In this document: piece by piece, positions 14,301-26,065 of the stretch
How positions within the stretch are numbered: position 1 is the first letter of the stretch
How the letters are laid out: the number at the start of each line of letters is the position of its first letter
NCBI GenBank assembly: GCA_024349245.1
Contig: JALDNG010000007.1
Coordinates: 6,399,501-6,463,500 of the forward strand
Origin: Neodontobutis hainanensis
Lineage: Eukaryota > Chordata > Actinopteri > Gobiiformes > Odontobutidae
Direction: 5' to 3'
DNA: 64,000 bases
Position numbers and translations under genes: made by a program
Notes under the pieces: model-generated
The model's input: only the letters and a program-made list of their open reading frames with translations
Told to the model about the DNA's origin: nothing
The model's database searches: none

Positions 14301-17133
14301 AAAACATAAAAGCGGCATACATAATGCATGTTGCCAAAAATGTCGGTGCACTGCTAACAGCTGGCTAAACCCCTAAAACCCACTGGTTAGTCTACCTATG
14401 AGACAACACATAAATCACTGGCTAACACCCTGCTGAGTCCTACACTGGATCTATATTGGGAAATGAACATATAATTAGATGAGAGCACAATGTGGATTCA
14501 TCACAGCTTCTAAGAAAGTCTAGTAAGCTGCAATATTCATGAGAGAGTAAAATCCTGAGAAATTCCTCTTTTTCTGAAACAAGCACTGAGGCCTGCATTT
14601 CCCAGGGATGAGGTTGTGTTGCTGTATTGATCCAAATGTGGATAACTACAAGCAATTTGTGTAACGAATAACATCTCCTGCCACAGCCTGACGTTCTACA
14701 ATCACAGCTCCATTCAATGCCATATGTTTTTCCCCCATCAACTGAAGAGCGCTCACATGCTGATACACTAACCCCGGCTCAGCGCAGAGATTTCTTGGCA
14801 TTTGCTGAGGTTTAGCCCTGCCTCGTCTCTGCAAATGAACAATCAATTTCACCTTCTTGTCTCTGGTTTCTAATCCCCTCCAACTACCTGCGCTCTTGAC
14901 TCGATAGTTTGACTTGGCTACACTCACTGTGCACTGTGCTCGATGGGTTTCGCCCTATCAGGTGCGCCAAGATCAAATGTCAGCCCTGTCAGACAGCTCG
15001 ACTCATGCCCCCTGATGAACAGCAGCCAGTCCAGCCCTTGGTCCATTCTCACATTATCTCTCAGGGCGGCTTCCTTGTGCTGATTGAGGCTGTACCTTTT
15101 ATACTGTGCTCCCAAATGAATAGAAATCACACAAAATGGTAGCTATTACATGGCAATCTAACCAAAGACTTAATCACAGCATAAAACCCCTTATTACATT
15201 ATCCCTTATATTCATTATCAGTTAAACACAATGGTATATTAAATCCTTTAGCCCTTTTTATGAATTATCAAAATTACTTGAGGCTGAGTTTATATCTGAT
15301 ACCTTTGAACAAATGTGTCCAATTTCACAGAGATTAGTCTTATTCATTTTGATTGCTGCACTGGGATATTTCTGTCCTGAAAAGGCTACATTCAGCCTGC
15401 AAGCGCTAATTTGCAGCTCAGAGCCAATGTTTGGTATGACTATTCAAACTATGGCTTTATATGCTGTTCACAGCCTACCACCACCTGTGTGAACGCATGT
15501 GCATCATATGGCTTTTTTTTTTGTGACTATGCCACATGAGGTCAATGGGATATGAGTAAGTGAATGTCTTCCTGATACAAGCAATATTTGTTTTTCTTTT
15601 AGTCCGATTGTACCTCATAATAATTTATATACTGTAGATATTTTAGATCCTGTGATTAAAGAGAAAGATTACAATCTTCTTGGCTATAGAGTGAGCAAAT
15701 AATGGATTGGGCTGCAGGCTCTTCAAAAGCACTTTGGCCTCTCCACAGTTGATTATGTACATAGTTGTGATGAACCTGGGTCACAGTGCAATCTTGTAGG
15801 TCCTACAAGCTCCTGAGTAAATAAAAGCTCGTCAATCATCACTGAGCTGCCGTGTCGTAAAATGCCTCATTAATGGCTTAATGAATCTCAATATAAAAGC
15901 TGTTGCCATCTCTCGCGCTCGGCTATCGCTATATACGTGTATGTCACTTTTATTGATCTGGCCAGCACACTTTGATGTATGGTCTCAATCTAATTGCACT
16001 CAGTGAAGGTTTTTACGGGAATTTACTGGGAAGCACATTTATATGGGGTTGCATTAGCTCACTTCTGGTCATGTGATTTGATCTTTGGATTTCCTGGGAC
16101 AAAACTGCCCCTCTGTCATTAAAAATAATCACTGGTTTGGGACAAAGTTGGGCAGAATGAAAGGGAATGGTATATTTTATTCATAAATACTGCAACTCAT
16201 GACTCTGGGGCTGCAACATGGAACAAAAGTTGAGAATGGTATTAAGACGAATGGAGTTATTCACCAAAAAACAATGCTGTTATCATGCACAGAAGCTAAA
16301 AGGGCTAATCCCTTTTATTTTTAACCTTGACACAGAGTTTGATGCAACGTTCAAAGATCAATATTTTATCCCATGGGTAAAATACACAGAAAATTGACGT
16401 TAGTGTGTAGTGTATGGGAAAGTGTTCAAAGCAAACAGCTGAGGTAGTGCATCCGCTTGAAGGTGCTTTGACACACATTGCCTTCCCAAGGTCAGCCATA
16501 GAATAACAGTATATTGTCCTCAGGCCCCAGATGTTATCAGACACATGGTCGCTAAATGGACTGCCTTGTTCCTACACTTATTATCCCATCAGTCATTCCC
16601 CACAAAATGTAGACTTTAATGGCTTTTGAATGGATGCTGTTGAAATTTGTCGCAGTAGTTTTTAATGCAACTTAGTGTTATGCTCCAGGTGTAATGCATA
16701 ATGCGAAAGAAAGCAGCAGTAAAGAAACAATAGTGAGTCGCTAGAGATCTTCTTCATTGACACAAACGCTCTGATTTTGTAGTTTAATTCCAGGAGCAGG
16801 TTTGTCAAATTTATGTTTGATGCATTCCATTAAACAATCATTTACAAGATTAGGTGGACAATACAAAACAAATAAATCAAACTGAATGCCTTATAGAATT
16901 ATAGGATAGAATATTGGAGCTATAATTACAAACATTCCAACCATCTGAACCGTTTTAGTATAAATAGTAAAATGAACCATCTGTTTATGTCAGCTACTTT
17001 TGCCTGATTTCATGAAGTAATGCACAGACAGTATTCAAATAAGCAGATGCTTAAATATGAAAGTCAGCCAGGGCTCTATATTTACAAACTGTACCTATGT
17101 TATACTGTATATTATTTGGTATTTTTAGGTAAG
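11376..17133. other. noncoding DNA, no feature identified
   Basis: Apart from the T16 run I see nothing. 12100-12320 and 14650-15110 are less AT-rich than their surroundings and are the places to look for conserved noncoding elements. Confidence 0.45.
13029..13044 (+). repeat. T16 homopolymer
   Basis: A run of 16 T followed by an A-rich GAAAAAGAAAAAG stretch; simple sequence. Confidence 0.8.
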
Positions 17134-18420
17134 CAGTTGTTCTCATAAGTTTACATACTTTGGCAGAATTTGTGATTTTTCTTTGGCCATTTATTCAGAG
17201 AATACGAATGATAACACAAAAACCTTTCTTTCACTCATAGTTAGTGGTTGGGTGAAGCCATTTATTGTAAAACAACTGTGTTTACTCTTTTTAAATCATA
17301 ATGACAAAATAAACTACCATAATGACCCTGATCAAAAGTTTACATATTGGCTTGATAACATGCACACAAGTTGACACAAACAGGTATGAATAGCTACTAA
17401 AGGTAACCATCCTCACCTGTGATCTGTTTGCTTGTAATCAGTGTGTGTGTGTGTATAAAAGGTCAATGTGTTTCTGGGCTCCTGACAGACCCTTGCATCC
17501 CTCATTCAGTCCTGCACTGAGGTTTCTGTACTGTGAGTCATGGGAAGATATCCAAGGAATTGAGAATGCCAATCAGCAGTGTTTAAAATGAAGGATCAAC
17601 TCAAGGTCAGGTAAACCAACAAAAAAAAATCAGCCACAACTGCCAGGAAAATTGTTTTGGGATGCAAAGAATAAAACACAAATAACACATAAATTAATCA
17701 CAAAATAACAACAAAAAAACACGTCACTTTAGCTGAAATACAGGACTCTCTGAAAAAGATTGAGATGCACAATAAGGAAGCACTTGAAGAAAAACGAGCT
17801 GAATGGTCTAGTCATCAGAAGAAATGGTGTACCTCTGATGAAAGGTACACCATTCCTACTGTAAAAAAGAGAGGTGGAGGCTGATGTTTTGAGGATGTGT
17901 GAGCTATAAAGACACAGGAAAAGATGAATGCAGCATGTAAATACTGGAGGAAAATTTGCACTCAAGCTGCGCATGGGATGTACTTGAATGTTCCAACATG
18001 ACACGATCCAAAGCACAAGCCCAAGTCGACCTGTCATTGGCTACAGCAGCATAAAGTGAATGTTCTGGACTGATCATCTCAGTCGCCTGACCTCAATATC
18101 ATTGAGCCACTCTGGGGAGATCTCTAACGTGCAGTTCATGTAAGCCAGCCCAAGAATTTACAGGAACTGGAGGCTTTTTGCCAAGAAGAATTTGCAGCTT
18201 TACCATCTGATAAAATAAAGAGTCTCATCCACAACTTCATTGATGTTAAAGGTGTTGAAACACGGTATTAAGAACTGTTAAGACTTGTTGTAAACTTTTG
18301 ATCAGGGTCATTTGTGTAGTTTCTGTTGTCATTAGGATTTAAAAAAAGTAAACACAACTGTCTGATAAGATTTCAAGTGGAAGAAAAGTTTGTGTGTTAT
18401 CATTTATATTCTCTGAAAAA
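17134..18420 (+). mobile_element. decayed Tc1/mariner element with remnant transposase
   Basis: The left end begins CAGTTGTTCTCATAAGTTTA, close to the usual fish Tc1 terminus. The left inverted repeat is about 210 bp and its inner part (17290-17346, AATGACCCTGATCAAAAGTT) recurs inverted at 18280-18330; outward homology continues to about 18420 and then stops, so the outer right terminus is lost. Between them are transposase traces in shifting frames: GKISKELRMPISSV near 17545, FQHDTIQSTSPS near 17992 and PDLNIIEPLWG near 18090, the last two being the DDE-domain landmarks of Tc1 transposases. Stops and frameshifts are frequent, so no protein is made. At 1.29 kb it is shorter than a full 1.6-kb element, implying internal deletion. 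Confidence 0.85.
17454..17461 (+). promoter_or_regulatory. TATA-like box inside the Tc1 element
   Basis: TATAAAAG follows a (GT)7 run at 17441-17454, just upstream of the transposase remnant. This GT-run plus TATA arrangement is often seen in fish Tc1 elements; here it serves a dead copy. Confidence 0.4.
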
Positions 18421-18698
18421 TCCCCCAAAAGACCCACTTGATGTTGCTAAAAAAGTCAGTGGGTCTGGCTGGTCAGGCTCAGGAAGCCCACCCTTCAAAT
18501 TACCTCATTATTAAATGAATAGGACAATGTTCAAATCTGCTCTTCTTCAACGCGTATCTGCATAGGCCAGTGTAAAACTCTATATGGCAGGGACACAACT
18601 CCTTGGTATTGTACTAAAACAGCACCAATTCAATTGAAACATGTACAGCTGGATATCAAGCAAGAAGTCCTTTTCTTTTTTGATTTTTTTGTAATTTG

Positions 18699-19167
18699 TT
18701 TTTTTTTTTTTTTCCATCTTCGTTTTGTTTTTATTAAGTAAAACTCAGTTCTCACATTTGAGTGCCACAGTTAATGACAGTCTTCTCCATCATTTCATTT
18801 TGCTGAAGGATCCAGGAACATGCAAGCCTCGTAGTGGAGGTGCTCAAGTGGCTCCTGTGGGTCTAACCCAAGGCTGGGAAGGCCTCTGGGTCGTCCACAT
18901 TGGGCACAGAAGCAGATGACCTGCCCGTCCTTCCTCCACGAGGAGCAGGCCTTGTGGCTTCCCCACGCCCACGACCTCCCCGGCCTCCACGAGGTCCGCC
19001 ACGCCCACGGCCAGGGTGTCCAAGCTCTCCAAAGTTGATATCCAGCTGAGTCGTAATGTCATTTGCTGGTTTCCTTAAGTGGTGCTCATCCTCAACCTTA
19101 TCATAAGCTTCAGGCTCGATCAGATCACCCTTCTTAACATCCTCAGCCTTAGACTTGTGCAGCACAA
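18699..19167 (-). pseudogene. 5'-truncated processed retrocopy of serbp1 (C-terminal part)
   Basis: The minus strand encodes the C-terminal end of the RNA-binding protein SERBP1/PAI-RBP1, starting at FVLHKSK and reading without break through RKPANDITTQLDINFGELG, an RGG box (GRGRGGPRGGRGGRGRG) and the end SSASVPNVDDPEAFPALG, stop near 18863. Known SERBP1 ends DDPEAFPAL too. Homology stops abruptly before FVLHKSK with no splice acceptor. A 3' UTR of about 130 bases follows, with AATAAA at 18730-18735 and a run of 15 A on that strand at 18699-18713, 16 bases later. Absence of introns, 5' truncation and a genomic poly(A) tail are the marks of LINE-mediated retroposition. The related HABP4 is less similar. 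The intact frame suggests a young copy. I did not find convincing target-site duplications. Confidence 0.75.
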
Positions 19168-19373
19168 AAATAATTAATTCAAGTGGAAAAACACTTCTCA
19201 CTGCTGTTTTCTAGCAATAAAAACAAAAGTATACATCCAGCTTACACAAAACAGTTTTAGACCCTATTTCAGAGTTTTAAAATGCAGCATATCATTTTAA
19301 AACAAATACTTGGTGTGAAAGACCTCACCGTTGTCATTTCTTAACAGTTTTCTTTATCTCGATAGTCTTTTTG

Positions 19374-19406
<33 letters not shown>
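19374..19406 (+). repeat. A33 homopolymer
   Basis: A run of 33 A on the plus strand, 200 bp beyond the truncated end of the serbp1 retrocopy and in the opposite sense. It could be the tail of a separate plus-strand retroposon, but the 170 bases before it match nothing I know. Confidence 0.8.
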
Positions 19407-19407
<1 letters not shown>

Positions 19408-19501
19408 AGTGGCAGTTTACAAAGTTACATCTTCGATAAAAATGGTTCTTAAAATTCTCCAACACAATCTTAAATATCAAACATTAGTGTTCTTCAAACC
19501 T

Positions 19502-19606
19502 TTTCCTGTTCAGATCAGACTGGGGCCTGTTCGGGTCCGGCTGGGACATGTTCAAATCCACCTGGAGCCTGTCCAAGACCATCTAGAACCTGTCAAATGA
19601 CATCTA
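19502..19606 (+). repeat. 21-bp minisatellite, 5 degenerate units
   Basis: Units: TTTCCTGTTCAGATCAGACTG, GGGCCTGTTCGGGTCCGGCT(G), GGACATGTTCAAATCCACCT(G), GAGCCTGTCCAAGACCATCT(A), GAACCTGTCAAATGACATCT(A). Because 21 is a multiple of three, one frame stays open and gives a seven-residue repeat of the RLGPVRV / HLEPVQD type. Nothing suggests that it is translated. Confidence 0.75.
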
Positions 19607-21248
19607 GAACACCATGGACTTTTTCAATAATTTAATGGGGTTTATGCAATGGCCCATGAAGACGTAACACATTGCTTAACAGTTAATTAAACTAACTAAC
19701 TTGGACCAGTTTGCTTTAGGATTGACAGTGTCCCTTGGATGAAAAGCGACATGTCTTCTGACTTCAAAAAGGCCTAGAGGCCTTCTTCTTAACCCTTTAA
19801 ATAAATGCTAACCTGGATGACCGAGAATCTCCATAGACATCCGTGCACTGCATTTCCACATTTAGACTGATGCACTGCAATGCAGACATGTCCTTCATAT
19901 TTCTTGTTGTCAAGCATTCAGTCTGGAGGGCACTTCAGCACAGACACTTCTACTCAAGGAACCAGAAATGCAGCTCAAAGTAATATAGCAATATAACTAG
20001 GGTGGCACAGTGTTAATTAATTTTGTATGAAGAAATGTTTAAACATTTTTGTTTGTGTGATGAGTAAGTGCAGAGATGCTTTTTGTTTACAGCTCTTCTT
20101 TCAAATTGGATTAACTACTTTATAAAAAAAAAAGGCCAAAGCAACTCTAACTTAAAGGTCCTCCACAACAGACCTGGGTTCTCAATTGACCTATTGGAAA
20201 ATTTACATCATATCCTATAGAAGACTTTACTAACTAGTAGTTTGGATGGATACTTGGGTCTGAGGTTCTCTATTTTAGGTATCTGTAATCATAATTCCTT
20301 TATTGTTGTAAGTCAATAGTACATACCCTTTTAGTTGCTGTTTTGTATGTTAATTTCTCCTTGATGGATAAATAAAGGATTATCATATCAAACAGAACAA
20401 ACCTCAAATCCTCAATTCTATAAATCTTCACTTCAAACAAAACTCTACCCTGTTATAATTACTTTAGAGGACAAAATAATAGATTGATTTTATATGTCTA
20501 GACATCATAATGTTCTTCAACTTTGGCCACTGTAGAGGAAAAGCTAACCAACTCAAATTGATGCTGCTGTAAAGTTTTACCAATAAACACCAAGACAATG
20601 ACACAGGGAGGAAAAGGATTTTTGTGTCACTGAGCAGGGGAGTGTGTTTCGGCTGGTCACCGAAGCAGCAGCAGTGTTTAAAATGCCCATTGGAGAGTTG
20701 GTTTGAGTCAGGAGTGACATTCAGGGAAGAACAGTGAGACTGGTAAATGGCTGTGAAACAAGTACAGGAAGCTGCTGAGGGAGGAGGCCAGCAGAATGAA
20801 GACAGGTTGATGAAAATTTGGTACAGGTCTGCAGCCCTGGAGGACCCACAGAGGCAGGTGAGGACAGTTCAGGACTGTACAATTCTGCAAGTGAAGCAAA
20901 CCATAGGCTGCATAGAAAGAGTAATATTTAGTTGGAATGAAAGTATTTTCTCAACATTTTTTATACTTATTGAACATTTGCATCATTGTGTGATGTTGTA
21001 AAAGATATAAATGGAAAATATACTGACATTTTTTTACAATAAAGTGTGACTAATGTATGACTTTACAGTCATACATTATAGCTCATCCACTGTAAACTGC
21101 AATTACAACCACTGAAAATCCAGTTCTAATATGTACTGTAAAACAAATATGAATGTCTTCCATGCATGTGTCTTCCCACACACAACACCTACACAAATAT
21201 ACCTGCATTTTATTGAGCGGCTGATTTCTTTTTTTATTTTATTTTTTG
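19607..21248. other. noncoding DNA, no feature identified
   Basis: Only the short repeat fragment at 19811 was recognised. 20620-20890 is richer in GC but gives no convincing exon. Confidence 0.4.
19811..19837 (+). repeat. short fragment of the CTGGATGACTGAGAATCT repeat end
   Basis: CCTGGATGACCGAGAATCTC is the complement of the lead-in GTTCTCAGTCATCCAG at 45690, so a short piece of that family may sit here. Only about 25 bases match. Confidence 0.35.
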
Positions 21249-21463
21249 TATGTAGCACTTTTCCACCTAGTAGGAACTCAAAGCGCTTTACCAGTGTCAC
21301 AGCTGACCACTGGAGGCAAGGTGGGTTATGTGTCTTGCCCAAGGACACCACGACAGAATGAACTGTTGGGGAGAGCGGGATGTTATGATGTTTCGAAATG
21401 TTTTGAGCGGGGATCGAACCGCTCACTCACAGGTCGAAGGACGGCCGCTCTACCATTTAGCTT
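21249..21463 (-). mobile_element. tRNA-derived SINE, tail type A
   Basis: Inverted copy: tail complement TAGGAACTCAAAGCGCTTTA at the left, core complement GTGTCTTGCCCAAGGACACC in the middle, box B complement GGGGATCGAACCGC and box A complement GCCGCTCTACCATTTAG at the right end. It is nearly full length, diverged in box A. Confidence 0.85.
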
Positions 21464-23940
21464 CTGTTTTTGTGTCCCTTCAGTGTCCTTTGGCTATTTA
21501 TAAAGTCAAGACAAAATATGTGGCAAATGTATTCCATTGTTTGTGTCATTTTTTACAGCTTGAAAGACAAGAACCAGGTTGTCTGGTCAAGGAAGGATAG
21601 AGCATTCTGCAAATGACATACTTTTTTATGAACTTCAATTACAGGAAACATTAAACAGTAACTTAGTTCTTGTACACTGTGTTGGAGAAATGGAACAAAA
21701 GGGGCAACAAGGAAAGAAGACGAGAAGAGAAGAAGGGAACAGGCAAAGATCTGAAGGGCAAAGCAGGTCAAAGCTTGGGCAGTGATCTGAGAAAAAAAGC
21801 TGGGGAGATGAACACAGTGGCACAAAACAATCTGAGGGCAGAATGAGTGTTTTCGGAGCTGTGGCTGGTTGTGTAATGGGGAGCAGGTGTGTGGAGGCGC
21901 TGAGTGAGATTAGCAGTGGGGAGGCTGCAGCCAGGAGGACGCAGTGGCCTGACAAGTGGAGTGGAGCGGCAGGTGAGACAGGGCATGCACATCAGGAGCA
22001 TTTACGGCACCTCTACAGTTACACAAACACCAACACTTTCAAGTTTTATAGGAGGAACGCAGACGGTGTGTTCTTTTAATGAAAGCTTTGATAAACTCAC
22101 ACCAACTGCACCCAGGAAAAGGTTGAAAGATCAGACTGCATTTAAGCCTTTTCATCTACGTATATAGAAGTTTGTAAATAAAAAATGTTGTTCCACATGT
22201 GAGGCATTGAAGATCTCTATGACTTCACTGGAGAAATGCATCAGACATTAAATAATGTATGAACGTAACCACCTCTCACCACACCACGCACAATAGTGAA
22301 CTAGTGGAAATGGTGAAAATGTGAGATTCTAATTCTAAGTCTGGAGCCAGTTACACAATTACATTTAAGGTCAATGTACAAATATAACATAAATATATGT
22401 CCTGCACAAAAGGAAGGATTTAACTTGGAGGAAACTGAAATATCTCACTCGATTCCAACTAGGCCTTTTGCAGTAGCAGCTGTAGACGTGTTGCCTTTAA
22501 CTAATCAAGGAGTAAAGCTAAATTGAAATATGGCAGAAAGCTGCCCACTTTGACACGTGAATGATGCGAGTATAACTCAAAGTATTTATGTGTTCAACTA
22601 CAAATGGCTGGATGGTTGACTTTTTGGTTTCCCTCCATTGTCTAATTTGTTTGCCGTTTAATAAATAAATTACTTTGCATCTTGGTAAATGGCATTGCTT
22701 GAAATGAAAATCTTTATGCAACTATATAAATTCCAGGTCTTCAGTGGCCTAATGTTTCATAAATATAATTATAGCCTTACACACATGCAAAAGGGGTTAA
22801 ACAAGAAAAGATTCTACCATAAATGTCCATTTCATAACACTATACATTGAGTCACAACAGAAGTGTTTACAGTAGATGTTACATGCAGGAGATCATGCTA
22901 TTCTGGACTGTTCTAAGTGCCTTCAGCTTCCTCCAGGGATGAGGAGGAGGGAGCCTCTGCGCTATACACAGCACCATTATAACACACCGCTTTAATGTTC
23001 ACCATCATTTTATAGCATATTGTCGAAGTGGAAAATAATCGATTCTGACCAGTTCACAAATGATTCATGCGGCACCAGTGTTTATTTCAAATAAAGGAAC
23101 ACATTGGCCCATAAAGTTATGAAAATACTATACTTTAACCTGTGGTAGATACAATTTGTTATATAATGATAGAATATTTAACATTACGGCAAGTGATTTA
23201 AACAGCACTGGATCAGACTAACACTGACATAGATGGCAGTGGACAGCGTTTCACTGACATGTTTATTTCTTTTCTACCCCCTATTAATAAAACCCCAGGG
23301 AATTTGCGAAGCCTACTACATTCCAATAGAAGGATGTGTAAACCATGTCAAACATACGTTACACGTTTACTGTGTGTGAATAGAAACAGATGAATTTTCA
23401 GTCTTAATATACATGTTGAGCCGAGCTGCTGTTTAGTGCATACACTATAATTTGATGAAGAAACAGGCATCATTTGGAAATAATCCAGTTCAATTAATTA
23501 TGACAAGTAGCCATGTACATGCTGAGGCCTCTAACAACGTGTGAGCACTGTTTTTTTTGTGGGCTTAGAATGCATATGTTGACATGTGTCTAATTATTGC
23601 ATTATAGCTTCATTCCCAATAAAGGAGACATTGATAACACAGTTCTTTGTGCTCCCAGTCAAGTGTAAGTTACATGTTTTGATCAAAATGTCTAATTTAA
23701 TTGGAGGCATATAATGTATTTGCCAGAGTAGTATTGAGATAATTATGTAGCTTCCATTAGCCTCAGTTGCTACACCAAATGTTATGACAGAATTGTGGCT
23801 GTAAAGAGCATCGCGAGGTGGGGGACAAATGCAGCCACTGTACATTTCGGGCCTTAAAGGTAGACCTGGTGGGACGATTAGAGCAGCGGTCCTTTGGTAC
23901 ATTGGTACCTCATCAGACTGGAGTATTGTGCATTGGGACT
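21464..23940. other. noncoding DNA, no feature identified
   Basis: 21700-21990 is purine- and GC-rich with overlapping open frames on both strands; none resembles a known protein. The remainder is AT-rich spacer. Confidence 0.4.
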
Positions 23941-24069
23941 TTACATTTACATTTACATTTATTCATTTAGCTGATGCTTTTATCCAAAGCAACTTACATT
24001 GAGCTTCTAATTAGCGGGAATCAAACCACCTACCTTCCGGCTGAAGGACGTGTGGCCTACCTGCAGCAT
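23941..24069 (-). mobile_element. internally deleted SINE, L2-type tail (type B)
   Basis: Begins with TTACATTTACATTTACATTT and ATTCATTTAGCTGATGCTTTT (the tail complement), then jumps to box B complement GGGAATCAAACCACC and a degraded box A region. The central core is missing when compared with the copy at 51328. Confidence 0.75.
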
Positions 24070-25377
24070 GTTTACACTTCAGTTTCTGATACACAAGACT
24101 ACTCTGCGCCTATCCATTGTTCATCAGCACTGACTGGTCCCACTGCCAAACTAATCCAACAAACCTGGTTCCCGCAGTGCTCCTCACAGCCACAGCCCGC
24201 TCCAGCTCTCAGTGCAGCCACCAGGCCAACAGCAGCCACATATCACTATATTAAATATCCAGTCATCTTTCATTTCTCCATTTTAGTTGATTAACTTAAA
24301 TTAATTTAATGGTTTATGAAATGCATTACAACAGTAAGATTTTGAGAAAGTAACATTGGAGTGGCACACCACTTGTCTACATGTCAGTTTGTAAGCTCAT
24401 ATTAATGCAATCACTAGCTCTGTTTACAGACAGCCTAACTAATAGTGTGGATGGACATTATATTTAAAAACACTCTTAGAGTTAAATGCAGTTGTAGACT
24501 TGTTTTTAAAAGCTTAGAAAACAAGTTAAAATATGGCCCAAATGTATTCATGTAGAGCTGAATAAATTGCATTTTAAAACTGCTTTGTCACATTTCTCAG
24601 GTGTGTTGGGGAATGATGCATGCTACTGTGCTTGTCATATGTTTGTCACAGTTTTGTGGGACTGTTCAAATCAAAAAAAATGTTTCAGTCCCTCAGAGTG
24701 TATCATGTAAACCCCGACCCTACAAGTTGTCATTTTCTTTCAAAATAGTAAAAATAAAATCCTTATATAAACTGAAACTTGGCACACTGGTATGTCTCAG
24801 GGTTCTTTTCATTCTTTCTCAAACATTCAACTACTATCAGTAATATTGAAGTCACAAGTTTTAGTCTGATTCATTCATCTATAAACGCAGAGTCATTCTT
24901 CAGTTACTTCAGACCAGGTCACAAGCGAGGCTAGTAAAATGTAGTTTAAGTATTCAGTCAGAGAGTGGTCCTTTAATGTTACTAAAGTGAAGTTCACTCC
25001 AGCCAGTCACTGGAGCCCATCACCTGGACTGTGCCCCTCAGTCTGCTGCAGATATAACTTCGCCACGCTAATATAAACATACAGCATTCAGCATGTTGTA
25101 TGGCCTTACACAACAATGTAGTTTTAGTTTACATCTATAATTATGTCAAACGTTTCTTCTGACAGGAAAGCCAATTCTGTTTTGTTTCTGAACAACATGA
25201 ACACCAAAAGCACACGAGTGGTACTTAAAGGTACTTTTTGTGCAACCCATGAATAGCAGTTGCAATCTTTATTTACAAGTAAAAATGTTTAAGATAGCAA
25301 GTTGGGAAGAAAAAACGTCTTCAGAAACAGGAAAGTTATAATGGAGGTTTCTGTCTAGCTAAGTCACTGTCTAACTA
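24070..25377. other. noncoding DNA, no feature identified
   Basis: I see no gene or repeat that I can support between the two SINEs. Confidence 0.4.
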
Positions 25378-25570
25378 GGGCGCAGTGGCTCAGTGGTAGA
25401 GCAGTCCTCCTTCAATTGGGAGGTAGGCGGTTCAATTCCCGTTCTCCCCACGGTTCATTCCACCATTGTGTCCACCACCAGTGTGTGACTGTGGAGTGAA
25501 CGAATAATTGATATGTAAAGCGTCTTTGCGTCCCCTGAAAAGAGCTATATAAAATGTATATAATAATAAC
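25378..25570 (+). mobile_element. tRNA-derived SINE, tail type C
   Basis: Head GGGCGCAGTGGCTCAGTGGT with box A, box B GGTTCAATTCCC, truncated core (CATTGTGTCCACCACC) and the tail GTAAAGCGTCTTTGCGTCCC running into TATATAA repeats. The tail differs from the copies at 2523 and 51328. Confidence 0.8.
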
Positions 25571-25994
25571 TGTGTCATTGAAATAGATATGATTGTACTG
25601 ATCTCATGTGTAAGAACTATCAAAATGATTTTGATGGTTCTTAGACAAAATCATGTCTAAGAATCCAAGAAGTTTTCGTCTGACCATTTGGAAGCCCACT
25701 CACTTAACACCCAGATGTTCTGCGTTGACCCAAAGTAAAGCTGTTTGACTCACACCTTTCAAAAATCCATCACTAGGACTAGTTGTTGACTTTGAATAAA
25801 GTGTTCAAATGGACACACATGCACAAACTGAATTGTCTTTTAGTTAATTGTGTTTTCTTTCTATAATCTTCTGTTACTGTGAGCACCATTGGCTCCTCTT
25901 CAATGAAAGAGGCCATTACTAATGCCTTCGTATGCTTAACCGCCGTAGGCAGATTAAAACAGTAGTATGCAATCTCAATCACAAAACATGACAA

Positions 25995-26065
25995 CGTCTG
26001 TCGGGCCAAATCAAACCCCTTGGCGGGCCAACTTTGGCCCCCGGGCCCCACTCTGGGCACCCCTG
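25995..26065. mobile_element. hAT-like transposon terminus
   Basis: Read on the minus strand, the end begins CAGGGGTGCCCAGAGTGGGG, then CCCGGGGGCCAAAGTTGGCC and CGCCAAGGGG. A CAGGGGTG start followed by GGCC-rich sequence is typical of hAT elements. The possible 8-bp flank is TCCTAGAG at 26066-26073, but I found no matching left end between 25571 and 25995, so this may be one end of a truncated copy. The 25571-25994 stretch otherwise holds nothing I recognise. Confidence 0.55.

Noticed and set aside
17729..18037. 102-codon minus-strand open frame
   Set aside because: It is antisense to the decayed Tc1 transposase.
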